NCBI GenBank assembly: GCA_977017575.1
Contig: CDRNVI010000006.1
Span: 124,001 to 188,000 of the forward strand
Length of the DNA: 64,000 nucleotides
Direction of reading: 5' to 3'
Source of the DNA: Paramoeba atlantica
Taxonomy: Eukaryota > Discosea
The notes below the pieces were generated by a model that saw only the letters and a list, made by a program, of their open reading frames with translations, was not told the origin of the DNA and did not search any database. The position numbers were made by a program, and so were the translations under genes. This document shows, in pieces, positions 19,915 through 29,880 of the stretch (its first letter is position 1; each line of letters starts with the position of its first letter).

Positions 19915-21490
19915 TGAGGGGCTGCGGGTACTTCGACCGAGACCGCACCGAGACCGCGGTTCGTATTTTCGGTGGGGAGAGATAGAAAAACAGCCAAAAG
20001 TTTACATTTGTTTTTATTTTTAAGTGGAATTTCGAATTCGGTGTACGCTTCTAGCTATATTTTCCTTTGTTTCTTTGTCTGAATCATTTTCATCCTTTTT
20101 ACTAACAACAGCGCGTTTTTCTTTTCCCGTAAACTTTTCTCCTAAATTTTTATGACTATCGAGAGCAATGACGCATTGCAAGAGCGATTGACTGCTCTTG
20201 AGCCTGAGACAAGTGCCGAAGACAAACTCTTCGATGTCATCAAAGCTTCGACGATCCGGGTCTTTACGAAGAGACCCATACTTATGGGTCCGATGCAAAC
20301 GTAGATGATGTCCTGAAAAACTGGTTTGGCCAACTGACAGATACTCAAATTTCATGGATCCGTCTTCCAACTCGCAAAGGAGGCTTAGGCAGCACTCCCA
20401 TGGAACCGTTGAGAGGAGCCTCTTATGACGCGTCCCGCAGTGCAGCTCTGGAGCACAGAAAAGCTTTTTCAGCTCGGGCTACACAAATACGGAACGCTCC
20501 GGTTCCTCTTGGAAGAGATAATTGCGACATTAATCCACCTAATGATGAGTTCGTGACAGAAGAGAAATATCACAATGGGGTCCGTGAAGAGTTACTGAAA
20601 GATAAAAGCCTCGCTCCCATCATTATGCTTTCATCTCAAAAGGGACAATTTTCCTGGATTACCTCTAAAGTGCGTCTGGTTCCGAGTTCCAAATTCAAAT
20701 TGGCGATAATGCCACGTTTTGCGCTTAAACACCCTCGACTTCCAAATGATTTACTTTGTCCTGGTTGCAAGTGCACTTTAACATCGGCTACTGCATTGAA
20801 TCGGTTGGTTCGCGACGTGGTGGGCATGAAGCCCGTTCGTTAGATACAATTGATTCTGTGATGTTGTTGATTCGTTTATGACAGAAGATGAGAGAAAATG
20901 GGAAACTGATATTTTTGGCTGAATTGAAGGAAGTTATATTTATACTTGAGTTATTGCTTCTTCTTTTGCTATTTTGATTCACGTTTATGACAGGAAGGAT
21001 CCGTGAATTTCGCACATGGACATGCCTCACATGCAAACGAACCGTTGACCAAGACAATCATCAGTTGCACCATAAAACAGGCAGTGGCAAAAATTATCAC
21101 CGCTCAGGACCAGATATCGTCATATACTGGAATACGGGAGCTGTTTTCTACGACTTAACCGTGATTCACGAATTGGCAGCCACACATGCGAAGAGCCATC
21201 CAGGACAACTGATGAAATAAGCGATTGAACGTAAAATAGAAACGTATGTCCGATCAGGTATGATATCCGAAGCGTCGTTTCTTTGCCTACCGATGCTCTC
21301 CTCTGGGTCTCTCCACGCGAACACGTTAAACCTGATTCACGAACTTGCAGATGCGTCGCTTACGGACAGGTACAATGCCATCTTATCATTTAAACTATTG
21401 CTACAAGAGCTAAATGGGTCACAAATTTATGCTCAACTGCGAAAGTTCTTAGCAGTAGCTACGGAAGCGTCTCAAAAGGCAATTTAATAC
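19915..21490 (+). mobile_element. LINE 3' region headed by a TIR-like end
   Basis: It begins with TGAGGGGCTGCGGGT (19915-19929), the terminal motif also found at 42614 and, inverted, at 45978-45992 and 49067-49081. Positions 19954-20240 match the split segment 46711-46831 plus 48864-49044. From about 20150 onward the reading resembles the post-RT part of a nuclease-type LINE. Either a TIR element has picked up a LINE fragment or a LINE carries this end. A right-hand TIR is not visible before the Tc1 element at 21577. Confidence 0.5.
20300..21487 (+). pseudogene. LINE C-terminal (nuclease) remnant, interrupted
   Basis: Broken frames read in order: a GGLGSTPMEPLRGASYDASR motif typical of the LINE segment after the RT thumb; a cysteine pair CPGCKC at about 20757; a second part 20987-21220 with CLTCKRTVDQDNHQLHH and GPDIVIYWNTGAVFYDLTVI, which resembles the PD...D/K nuclease of CRE/R2-type LINEs; and a final part to 21487 containing AIERKIETYVRSGM. 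Stops and frame changes separate the three parts. The sequence differs strongly from the intact LINE at 3864-8485, so a second LINE family is present. Confidence 0.55.
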
Positions 21491-21788
21491 TATGAACATA
21501 CGATGAAATATTTCTTATATCAATACTACACAGATTTAGATATAAATATAAATCGCCGAAACACTTATAGTTTATAAACCCCCGCTCAAGAAAAGTGACC
21601 GCCCTCTTTTTTTTTTCGTACAAACGTCCGTTTGAGCTGACTTTTGTTGCATTTTGCAGATCTCAACACAAAGACTTTGCGCCTGAAGAAATGGGACAAA
21701 AAGAAACGAATACGCACAATTTAGAGAAGAATTACCATTTTGTCACTTTTTCGCCCTTCAATCTTATACACTCCTTAAGCCGAAAATC

Positions 21789-23032
21789 GGTTAAATTAAA
21801 GCAAAATTCGCCTTTTTTTAAAAAAAGTTTTTTTTTGCGGTTTTCAAAAATTTTGTGCAATGAAATCAACACTTTCCGCTTCTAGTTTTCTACTTAAATA
21901 CTTGGACAAGACTTATAAATGAATACAATGACAATGATCTTGTAGATTCTGTAGGATGCGCAGCATTACATCGCCGCCATTGTACCGTAGGCTGCCGTTG
22001 CATTTTTCAGCATTGGCTTGCACACGATCTGCCCGTTTATCCTTTTTCCTTCCTAATACGTTTCCTTCTCGATTAAGTCTCTTCTTCGCCACCGAATTCG
22101 CGCACTCCACAGTGTTCTTGTGGACACCCTCTTCTGTTATCCATTCTCGGCGGTGGTTCACGCTATTCCACTTATAGCGTCCACCAAGGCGGATATTGTG
22201 ACGCGCCCCGTCGGTCTAAATTCGTGTCCTCCCCCCGCTCGCCAGATCTTCAATTCGAGGAAGTAACGTGCTCGCCTTACGATCAGGTACAACTTCCATG
22301 AACATTTCAGATAATTTGTTCGCTCGAGTAGTCACAGCAATTGTCTGTGCAACTTCTGTACCATCATCTCGCACCCGTCTTGCACCATGAGAACCTCGGT
22401 GACGTTTCCGTACAGAAAAATATGTCTCATCGCATTGCATTGAACCAACGCTGCCGCGATTCCTGATACGTCGGCGAACATGAGCTGTGGCCATCATGCC
22501 ATCCATCCATTGCCTTAGAGACACAATGGTCTGCTGACTAAGTTCTGTCTCCGCTGCCGAATCCGCATGTCGTCCACCACGAGCGTACAAAATTATGTAC
22601 TTTAATGTTTGCTTTGCACTTCTTTGTGCCCTTCCAGGTACGAGAGGTCCTAAGGTGGCGTACATTCCTTTGCATTTTTTAGTACACCTCCATTTCCCGT
22701 CAGTGACGTGCATAGTATAGGGCGCCTTGTGTAGTCTTTTATAACATACAACCTTCTGAGCCACCAACTTATGGGTTCTTAACCACTCCCTGCATTTCGA
22801 TTCGCTCCACACAGAAACTTTGCTCAAAGTGAGATTTCCTCGGCAAGCGAAACCGTTGCATCCTTTACAGGGCATGTGTTGGAGTTGAGGAGTCTGAATC
22901 TAAAAAATGAATCTGAAAAATAAAGGAAAAAGTGGAAATACGTGATACGATACAAAAAAAGATACAATTATTTTTAGTGGGGACGACTTTCCTTTTTTTT
23001 TCAAAAAAGGCGAATTTTGCTTTAATTTCACC
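21789..23032 (-). mobile_element. Merlin (IS1016/ISXO2-like) transposon, 8-bp TSD
   Basis: This is a 1244-bp element with about 30-bp imperfect terminal inverted repeats: GGTTAAATTAAAGCAAAATT at the left, the complement of GGTGAAATTAAAGCAAAATT at the right. It is flanked by the direct repeat CGAAAATC (21781-21788 and 23033-23040). An 8-9-bp duplication and GG-starting TIRs are typical for Merlin. It interrupts the Tc1 transposase gene, whose last codons (LKGEKVTKW-like reading, near 21735-21790) lie on its far side. Confidence 0.85.
21913..22875 (-). pseudogene. Merlin transposase, one frame change
   Basis: Minus strand. The N-terminal part (22875-22216) has a cysteine cluster (MPCKGCNGFACRG, CTKKC) and the first catalytic Asp in SMQCDETYFSVRKRHRG. 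The C-terminal part (22161-21913 and a little upstream) has WNSVNHRREWITEEGVHKNT, matching the VNHS-F-GVHTN block of ISXO2/IS1595-type transposases. The two lie in different frames with the change near 22200, so the gene is broken or very recently disabled. It belongs to the Merlin element 21789-23032. Confidence 0.75.
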
Positions 23033-24015
23033 CGAAAATCAAAACTTAATACTGTTTTGTCGATCACTTTTTGAGTTAAAGAAGACCATGCTTTACGTAC
23101 ACATCGGATAAGTGAAGGTTTGTCCGGTGGCGTTTGTTCGTCTACCGCCTCTTGGACCATAGACCAGACGTTTTCTATGGGGGAAAGGTCGGGCGAGTTG
23201 GGAGGCCAGTTTCTTAGAACATCACTCATTCGATTCTCAATATACTCTTTGGAGGCACGGGCAGTGTGTGCCGTTGCCCCATCCTGTTGAAATACACTAT
23301 TAGGGGGGAAATCTACCTGTTTTAATGTTTCTATGTACGTCTCACTTGTAATAGATGTGTCATTTCGTAGAGTAACCAAATACCTCCACCCCACTCCTAC
23401 AGCACCCCAAACTTGGCATCTTGGTGCCCAACGTACTTTTTGACGCGGGGCCGCTTTTTGACCGCGCTTTACGCACATGTGTCTTCTGCTATCGTTGGTA
23501 TCAAATATCTTTTCGTCCGTAAAAATAACACGGGCAGTATCCAATTTGTAATTCAAAGCAAATTGAACTCTTTTTTGCTTTTGTCGTTCGGTAAGCCCTT
23601 GGCATACTGGCCGAGCGGCATAATTGTAATCCAGCGATGCTAGATCTCACTTTACAGTGCTTTGCGAAACTTGTATACCTTTTTTACACAGTTGGCCTTT
23701 TATACGCCTTGAAGAATTGAATTTTGGTACCCCAGCGGGGTCGAAAGGAGCCAATATCTTTTCAATTTTCTTTTTGCGAGATTCGATTTTTTTAATGGTC
23801 ACAGGACTCAAAGTGTATTCCCCGCTACATTTTTTTTCGTTCAGATATTTTTTGACTATCCTTCTAGAGACGTTAAAATCACGGGATAATTGTTTTATCG
23901 GAACACCTTCTCCCTGTCTCATGTTCAAAAGAACCTTACCACTATCCGTAAACCCCCCTTTTAGGAGCCGATATCGTGATTTTGTCATTTTTGGAAAAAA
24001 AAGTTGAAAAACCAA
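22900..24015 (-). pseudogene. Tc1/mariner transposase (one stop plus Merlin insertion)
   Basis: The minus-strand reading runs in one frame from 24015 (Met of the MTKSRYRLLKGGF segment). It has helix-turn-helix sequences (FTDSGKVLLN, VSRRIVKKYL), then one in-frame TGA at 23647-23649. It goes on through VIFTDEKIFDTND (first Asp), VFQQDGATAHTARASKEYI (second Asp) and NWPPNSPDLSPIENVWSMVQ (third acidic residue) to about 23041, where the Merlin TSD begins. Motifs are those of Tc1-like DDE transposases that cut and paste at TA. Apart from the stop and the insertion it is well preserved. Confidence 0.85.
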
Positions 24016-24186
24016 TTATTTTTTTTGACTAAATTTTAAAATTTTAAAATGAGCTAAAAACAGCGGGAACGTACAGATCTCGAAATTTTGAACGAAAAAG
24101 TGGTATGATAACCCACCTACGCCCCCCTATGCTAAAAATAAGGGGGGGTCACTTATTCGTGAGCGGGGGTTTATTTATAAAGAATT

Positions 24187-24430
24187 ATGAAAGGGGAAGT
24201 ATCGTTTCGGGGTGTCAGCTTGCTCCTGTTGGGTAGCAAGGTCTCTTCCAGAGCAAACCGGGCACGACAGTTTCCTTTAGGACACACCCACTGTCCGTTC
24301 TTAAAAGATACATTGCAAGGGCTCATGCCAGCGCTCGCAATTCACCTTTTGCACGGTGAGCTTATGAGACTTTAACCACACGAGAGTATTTGTATCATTC
24401 CAAGCACCCACGTATGTTAAAACCAATTGC
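24187..24430 (-). pseudogene. Second Merlin transposase fragment (N-terminal)
   Basis: The minus-strand frames contain SHKLTVQKVNCERWHEPLQ, comparable with THKLVAQKVVCYKRLHKAP in the Merlin at 21789-23032, followed by a degraded cysteine-containing stretch (LSCPVCSGRD). It has several disruptions. It lies just outside the Tc1 element. Confidence 0.45.
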
Positions 24431-24738
24431 TCTGCGCATCTCATCTCATGGCGTCCAGAGCAGATCATTGAAATAGTACAAGAAAAGCGAGAAAAATATG
24501 ATTCTAGTGAATAGTACTAAAATAGCACTTCATAAATATACAAAATATCACTTCATAAGATGCTTTTCTGTACTTTGTTTGCTCATAAAAAACAGCTATT
24601 ACCTTTTCTTTAAAAAGTGTGCAATCTTCCTTGAATTCCACCGTTCCAACTCATTTACTTTTTGTGTGACTGTATCAATAGTCATCTGCATTTTATCTAA
24701 TTTTTCGCCAATAAGGTTCGTGAGATTAATCTGTTCAT
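24431..24738. other. Gene-free AT-rich stretch
   Basis: No coding frame, repeat or RNA gene recognised. Confidence 0.4.
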
Positions 24739-25000
24739 TTGACAGTTGCGGTATCGAAGAAGTTACATGGTTCTCTGCGCCGGTATTCGCTGCGTAAGGC
24801 GTGCTATATATCGACGAAGCTAGGATACGGCCGAAGCCTTCAGGCCCTCCTAGCCATGCAGGACATGAACGTGACTCCTCTGAAGCTCTGCGCGAAAGCC
24901 CTGAAGGGTCAAGGAGCGGGCGAACCGGTTCGGCAAATGGAGCCGCTCACGCCACGCCTGCTACACCGCCTGTGTACCCTGTCTTTTATTTATTTCGATG
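24739..25000 (+). mobile_element. YR retroelement fossil fragment
   Basis: The + strand reading contains KLGYGRSLQALLAMQDM and GEPVRQMEPLTPRLLHRL, clearly related to GYAGALRTLFELMGI and LEPTRQMLPITPLLLKKL in the family A recombinase. It is a short, old, broken fragment in the opposite orientation to the other copies. Confidence 0.7.
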
Positions 25001-26412
25001 TTATTTTATTTCGATGATGCCCCTCAGCGTGGATTTCGTTCCACCGCCGCCCCCTCGCACCCCCCCTCCTGCGCCGCCATGCTCGCCCCTGCTCGCCAAT
25101 TGCCCCCCCTCTTCCACCCCTCCTGCGCCGCCGTGCTCCCTACCCTGCTCCCTCGCGCCCTGCTCCCCGCCCTGCTCCCCGCCCTGCTCCCCGCCCTGCT
25201 CCCCGCCCTACTCCCCGCCCTGCTCCCCGCCGCTCCCCCCGCCGCTCCCCCCGCCGCTCCCCCCGCCGCTCTCCCCGCCCTGCTCCCCGCCGCGCTCCCT
25301 GCCACACTCCCCGCCGCGATCCTGTCCGCTCTCCTCTCCGCTCCCCGCTTCCTCGCTCCGCCCCTACCGTTACTATTCTCGCCGCCCTCTTTACCACCCT
25401 ATTCAGCGCCCTCCTCGCCGCCTTCACCCCCATTGCCTCCCAGCGCCGCCCTCACCCACACGCCGCCCACCCCCTCACGCTGCATCTCGAAGAATGGCGT
25501 CGCCCGGTACCGAACATAACAAGGTACAAAAAAACTAGGGTGTGCGTCTTTTACGCTAAACTTTGGAGCGATCTCTCTTTTTCCTTTGGTGCGGCTTGCA
25601 ACTAGCCCATGATAACGGGAGTAGGGTCAGAATTCGGAGAGATACGAGCTCGTTGAAGCTGAGGGTTAGCCCTTTGAAGATGAAGAACCAAGTCCGCTCG
25701 CGGGTACAGCACCCTAGAAGACTTGGTCCGTTGAAGCTGAGGAGTCTAAGAGGGCTGAAACCAGTAAAATGCAAACCCAGGCAAACCCAGTCAGGTCCCA
25801 AGAGAAACCAATGGCAAAGGTACTTGGCGTTTTTTCGGCTATTGAGTTCCCTGGAGGATCCGGGTGGGGGTTCCCGGGGGTGGAAGGCGGGTCCAGGTGG
25901 GGGGTGCAGGGAAACTAGTTCGAGGTCCATGTTAATCGTACGAAATTATCATTACTTTCAGTGTTCGTTCATGCACTTATAGTGCAGAGATTATGCTCAC
26001 AAAGTCCGTGCCCGCATACGACGGGTGGATCAAGTGAGGGTTCGCCGGAGGTGTGCGGGTGCAGAGAGCTCGGTTGTCATGTGCAGGTGCAGAGAGCCGG
26101 ATGCGTAATCCCCATATTACAGTTTCGGGGGCAATCCGGGTGCAGAGAGCTGCGACAGAGCCGAGGTGCAGAGAGCTGGGCGACCCCCAGGTGCGGAGAG
26201 CCGGGAGTCTCGTCGGCGGAGGACACGCCTAGTGGTCCTCAAGGGAGGCCACCGTGACGCATGGCCTCTTCGGAAAGGTAACTGCGAGAGAAGGGGAAGC
26301 CGAGAGAGGGAAGCACACTCACTCCAGGGGAGTGAGTCGGGAAGGGATGAAGGGGTGGAAGCGCGTCCCCTGCTTCAACAATAGAGAGGGACAGTTTCGG
26401 CCTTAGTACCGA

Positions 26413-26457
26413 CCGGCAACGGGCATGAAAATACAGTAAGAGTATGCCCGTTGCCGG
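26413..26457 (-). other. Covarying hairpin in SL-linked leader, copy 1
   Basis: A 14-bp perfect stem (CCGGCAACGGGCAT with ATGCCCGTTGCCGG) has a 17-nt loop. The related locus 49294-49336 has CCGGAAACGGGCAT with ATGCCCGTTTCCGG: one C-G pair is replaced by A-T on both sides, which indicates selection on structure, or repair of a palindrome. It lies downstream of the SL relic at 26488-26503 in minus-strand sense. Confidence 0.6.
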
Positions 26458-26487
26458 GGAAAGAAAGGATGAACTAAGGAAAAAGTA

Positions 26488-26503
26488 CAACAAGGTACAG
26501 AAA
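26488..26503 (-). other. SL relic (16 nt)
   Basis: The minus strand reads TTTCTGTACCTTGTTG followed by TACTTTTTCC. Upstream bases (CTATATCTA) are diverged from the SL. The downstream 250 bp resemble those after the double SL at 49360-49395. Confidence 0.6.
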
Positions 26504-26692
26504 TAGATATAGATGTCATAGGTATAGATGTCATAGTCATACATGACTACTACATGTGACTGCTTCATTAACCTTGCTTAAATTCCGAAAGAGCTTGACG
26601 ATTAAGTCGTTTGCTTTGTTTCCTTCGTTCCTGCTGATCAATTCTTTTCTGATTTCTTATTTCAGAATCTCTGTCCTTTATCTCGCTCTTTG

Positions 26693-26995
26693 TCAAATCA
26701 GGCGAAGCCTGTCTGTCACCCACTTGAAGCATAGAGAGACAATGTTGTCTTCCATGCGATACATGAGTTCTGGGGGTGGCAAGCGCTCTGGAGCGTACTT
26801 CATGGCGTCTCTTTCCGCCTTGATCATGCGGAGCCATTGCATCGTGCTTTCCGTCCGGACAAGAGGGATGCGAAACGTTTCTCGCAACGTAAACACCACC
26901 CATTTTCTGAGGGAGACATATTTCTCGGAATCCGGAGAGGAAAACTCATGTACGACAAACTCATCGTCGTCAGGCGGAAGATCATAGTGTAGCAT
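26693..26995 (-). CDS. Unknown 100-residue protein in the TIR element
   Basis: ATG at 26995. The sequence starts acidic (DLPPDDDEFVVHEFSS) and then has an amphipathic, Trp/Arg-containing part (SLRKWVVFTLRETFRIPLV, MQWLRMIKAERDAM). A basic, Gln-rich continuation exists in another frame (QKRIDQQERRKQSKRLNRQA), so the ORF may be frameshifted. It resembles no transposase I know. It could be an accessory protein of the element or a captured gene piece. Confidence 0.35.
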   Translation of the reverse strand: MLHYDLPPDDDEFVVHEFSSPDSEKYVSLRKWVVFTLRETFRIPLVRTESTMQWLRMIKAERDAMKYAPERLPPPELMYRMEDNIVSLCFKWVTDRLRLI

Positions 26996-27505
26996 TCTAT
27001 TGTGGTATGTTCAGGATAAATACAAAATCTAAGAAAAATAAGTTACTTATTGTGCGAAAAAAGCATTAAAGAATACACTGTGCTTTTCGTCAAGGAAGAA
27101 ACTGAGTTGCCTAATACAATATAGAAAATTAGCAAACCCAGGCAAACCCAGGTGGTTTCAGCCCTCTAAACCATTGAAGTTGAGACTCGAGACTCCCGAA
27201 CTATGCCAGCAAGCCGTTCGATTTCTCCTTCGGGAGACGTGGAGCGTTCGGAATGAACCAGGGATAGCACCCAGTTCGCCGAATAGCGAGGGCATACAAC
27301 TCTCCACGTGTCCGGGGGAGGCGACACTAGGACCTGCGGAACACTCGTACGTAATCGTATGATTACAATGCGAAGTCCTTGCCCGAAAGGGTTAGGATTG
27401 TTCAGCGGCCGAGGTGGGCGAAAACCCACCTTTGAGTGGCGACCTCCCCCCAAGCTACCTCGGCTTACTCCGGGGAGGCAACACCCCTTTACGGGATAAA
27501 AAGGC

Positions 27506-27654
27506 CTACAACTATCAACAACTATCATATATCGGAACATCGAGGACCTCATCTTGTTCGAGGCTTGATTCTTGATTTAACTCGGAGATTTGAGCTCTTG
27601 TTTTCACCATTTCTTATTATAAAATTGAATTAATTTATAATTCAACAAGGTACA
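27506..27654 (-). mobile_element. SL-tagged retrocopy, 5' fragment
   Basis: On the minus strand TGTACCTTGTTG (27654-27643) is followed by an AT-rich leader and an ATG at 27610. The ATG opens a short frame of 31 codons (starts MVKTRAQISELNQESS, ends DVPIYDSC). The copy stops where the proline-rich repeat begins. The source gene is not recognised. Confidence 0.5.
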
Positions 27655-29200
27655 TTTTTTAAGAGAATTATAAAATATCGTAGGAAGAATAAGCTTTCGA
27701 TACCCGAGATAAAGTTTGCGTTCAATAATACAATGTTCGTGAATAACTTTCATTGTAGATAAAAAGGGGATAATTACAATTCCTAGAGTTTTAATCTGTA
27801 GAATCACAACTTTCGCGCTAGGTTAAACTAAATCAAACTATATGTAATTTTGAACGGTAGTATCATAAATCATGTCATGTATATTTTTCTGTACGTACCC
27901 AGAGAAACAACCATTGAATTTATTACTATAACATATGCTAATAATATTTTTATTATTGCCACCATACTAACGAACGGGAAAACCTTTTACAGCCTCCCCG
28001 GGTGGGCGGGTGGGAAAAACTTTTTACTATGGAAATAGTGGATTAACGTCCTAGATAATAAAATATATAAACCACCGTCCGGGTTATTATACCTAGGAGG
28101 TATAATAAGTGTCCCTAGGTATAATAAGTGTCCCTAGATATAATAACTTTGCTTAAGGGGTAGAAAAAATTCGCGCCGCTTCGCACCGCATTCCTTTTTG
28201 TATTGCCCACAACATGTTATGATCAATTTGCAAGTTTCCCTATTGCGCCTGGGGAAACGTGAGCGAGTGTGGGGGGAGTTTATTTTCCGGGGCTTTCAGG
28301 GGTAAAAGAACATGAAATGCCATGAATACATATAAATATTTATTTGAATACATACAAATATATTTATATGTATAAATACATATTAACTATTTTCGTGGTT
28401 ACTATACCCCAACTGGTCAAAACTCTTGACAATGTCAATCTGATTTCTTGGTAAGTTTTCCTCATCAAACGCAACATTTACGCGCAGTGAGGGGAAAGAT
28501 TGTGTTGCTTCGTCGTCGACAACAAAGAGCACGCACCAGCATGCTTTTACGTGTCCAGGCGAAGAATTAACCCTTTCGGTATGTTAGAGTTTAATTAACC
28601 CTTTCGGGGTGTTAATTTCCTTTAACTTAGAAGTCACTCATGCTGCGCGCTTCGCGTTGAAAACTACCACCGCGTTTAACGAAGAGCCTAAAAAAGAAAA
28701 TTGGCCAGGGACGCTGAAGCAAACGGAGGGATTTGAGCCAACAATACCCGATTTTCAGGTAAAAATAGGGTGATTTTTGGGTATTTTTGCTCTCAGAGCA
28801 CTAAATTCGACTTTTACGCGCGGGAAATCACTCATAGACATGCATTCGAGGCTGCAGAAGGTATTGGGTATAGAATGCGACTCCAACTACACCATTCTTC
28901 CGACCCAAAAAGACACCTTTGGGTCCGAAAATTACTTTTTCGCACTTTTTGGTCAAAAATCGGTGATTTTGGGAGGCGTACCACGGCTTCAAGAAGCGAC
29001 ACCTCGCGAAAACAATGGCGTGGAAAGCTAGAATAGGTCCCAAACTATCAAAATACAATAGGGGAAACAATTTTGTAAAAATACTTTTTTTTACCATTTT
29101 TTTCGTCAAGTTGAAATTTTTTTCAAAAAAAAATCCGAAAAAATCCGAATTTGACGGACCCGTCCTGCGCATACGAGGGGGGATCACCCCCGGGTAGGGG
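27655..29200. other. Gene-free AT-rich region
   Basis: No protein-coding frame is convincing. A short tandem TATAATAAGTGTCCCTAGG occurs two to three times at 28095-28142. The phrase TTAACCCTTTCGG occurs twice near 28567-28605. Positions 28750-29150 contain low-complexity TTTTTC/GAAAAA runs. Confidence 0.4.
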
Positions 29201-29279
29201 GGTGGAAAATGCGCGCCAAGACCCCGTCTACCCCTTCTGCGCTTTTATTTCGAAAAAAATTTTTTTCAAAAAAATTTCG

Positions 29280-29880
29280 TGCGGTATGCCCCCTGGACCC
29301 CCCCCCTGGACACCCCCTGGACCCCCCCCCTGGACCCCCCCTGGACCCCCCAAGGGTCCGATTTCGCCGCCCGATTTCCTGTAGTCGCGACCCCCCTCCA
29401 CCACCCTGCGCCTCCAACGTTACTGTCCTCTTTGCCGCCCTCCTTGGTCGACTTCTTCGCCCTCCCTCCTCGCTTCATCCACCTCGCCGCCTCCAGTGCC
29501 AGCCCTCCACGCTGGCCTCCGCACCGCCCTCCTCGCCACCCTCCTCACCGCCCTCCTCGCCGCCCCCTTCAGCTCCCCGTCACCCCCTTTTTCACTCCCA
29601 CCTCATCGATACACCCTTTGCCGTCCCCTCCACTCCCAGCACCGCCTTCGCCCCCCTTTGACCCTCCTGCGCCACTCCTCACCGCCGCCTCACCCCCCTC
29701 TTGACCACCCTCGCCTCCCCCCCTGCGCCGCCCTTCTCGCCACCTCCGCACCGCCGGTTCGCCCCCCCTCTTGGTCTCCCTTTTCGCCCCGGTGCGCCGC
29801 CCTCGCCAACACCCCATCGCCACGCGCTTTGCATGGGTCGCCCGGTGTCAAGATAACAAGACACTAAACAACTAGGGCAT
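29280..29880 (+). repeat. C-rich repeat and proline-rich element, copy 3
   Basis: Positions 29285-29355 are tandem CCCCCTGGACC units, also seen at 36325-36367. Then comes a C-rich proline-coding stretch ending in AACAAGACACTAAACAACTAG. This parallels the conserved tail of the copies at 25020 and 38812 (GTACAAAAAAACTAG). It is more diverged than those. Confidence 0.5.

Larger units (their letters stand above)
21577..24171 (-). mobile_element. Tc1/mariner element with TA target site
   Basis: The ends are AACCCCCGCTC (21577) and GAGCGGGGGTT (to 24171), inverted and flanked by TA (21575-21576, 24172-24173). The transposase runs on the minus strand. A Merlin element has inserted into its C-terminal part. 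Related copies occur at 43666-44594 and in fragments at 46061-46707. Confidence 0.85.
25750..27166. mobile_element. TIR element with TAA target duplication (Harbinger-like)
   Basis: The ends GAGGGCTGAAACC and GGTTTCAGCCCTC are perfect inverted repeats, each with a nearby GCAAACCCAGGCAAACCCAG block, here in direct orientation. TAA flanks it at 25747-25749 and 27167-27169. The empty site is visible in the other copy of the host repeat (GAGTCTAAATCGTTG, antisense near 37885-37900). A 3-bp TWA duplication is typical of PIF/Harbinger. The inside holds a GTGCAGAGAGC minisatellite (26058-26200), a minus-strand SL-tagged segment and a short ORF. No transposase is recognised, so it is probably non-autonomous. 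Confidence 0.8.
25020..27505 (+). mobile_element. Proline-rich repeat element, copy 1 (interrupted)
   Basis: Positions 25020-25749 and 27167-27505 together match the reverse complement of 37540-38160 and on to 38800. A C-rich tract with runs of CCGCCCTGCTCC leads to a short conserved coding tail reading GTEHNKVQKN then TAG (to about 25539). A moderately conserved region with repeated GTTGAAGCTGAGG follows. A TIR element (25750-27166) has inserted into the last part. Function and class are unknown. The C-rich section is a proline/alanine-rich frame or a minisatellite. Confidence 0.65.

Noticed and set aside
25512-25540. GTACCTTGTT match (antisense) as another SL relic; likewise 38117-38130
   Set aside because: In the sense of the proline-rich repeat this is the coding tail AAC AAG GTA CAA; orientation is opposite to the repeat and the final G of TTG is missing, so the match is probably coincidental.
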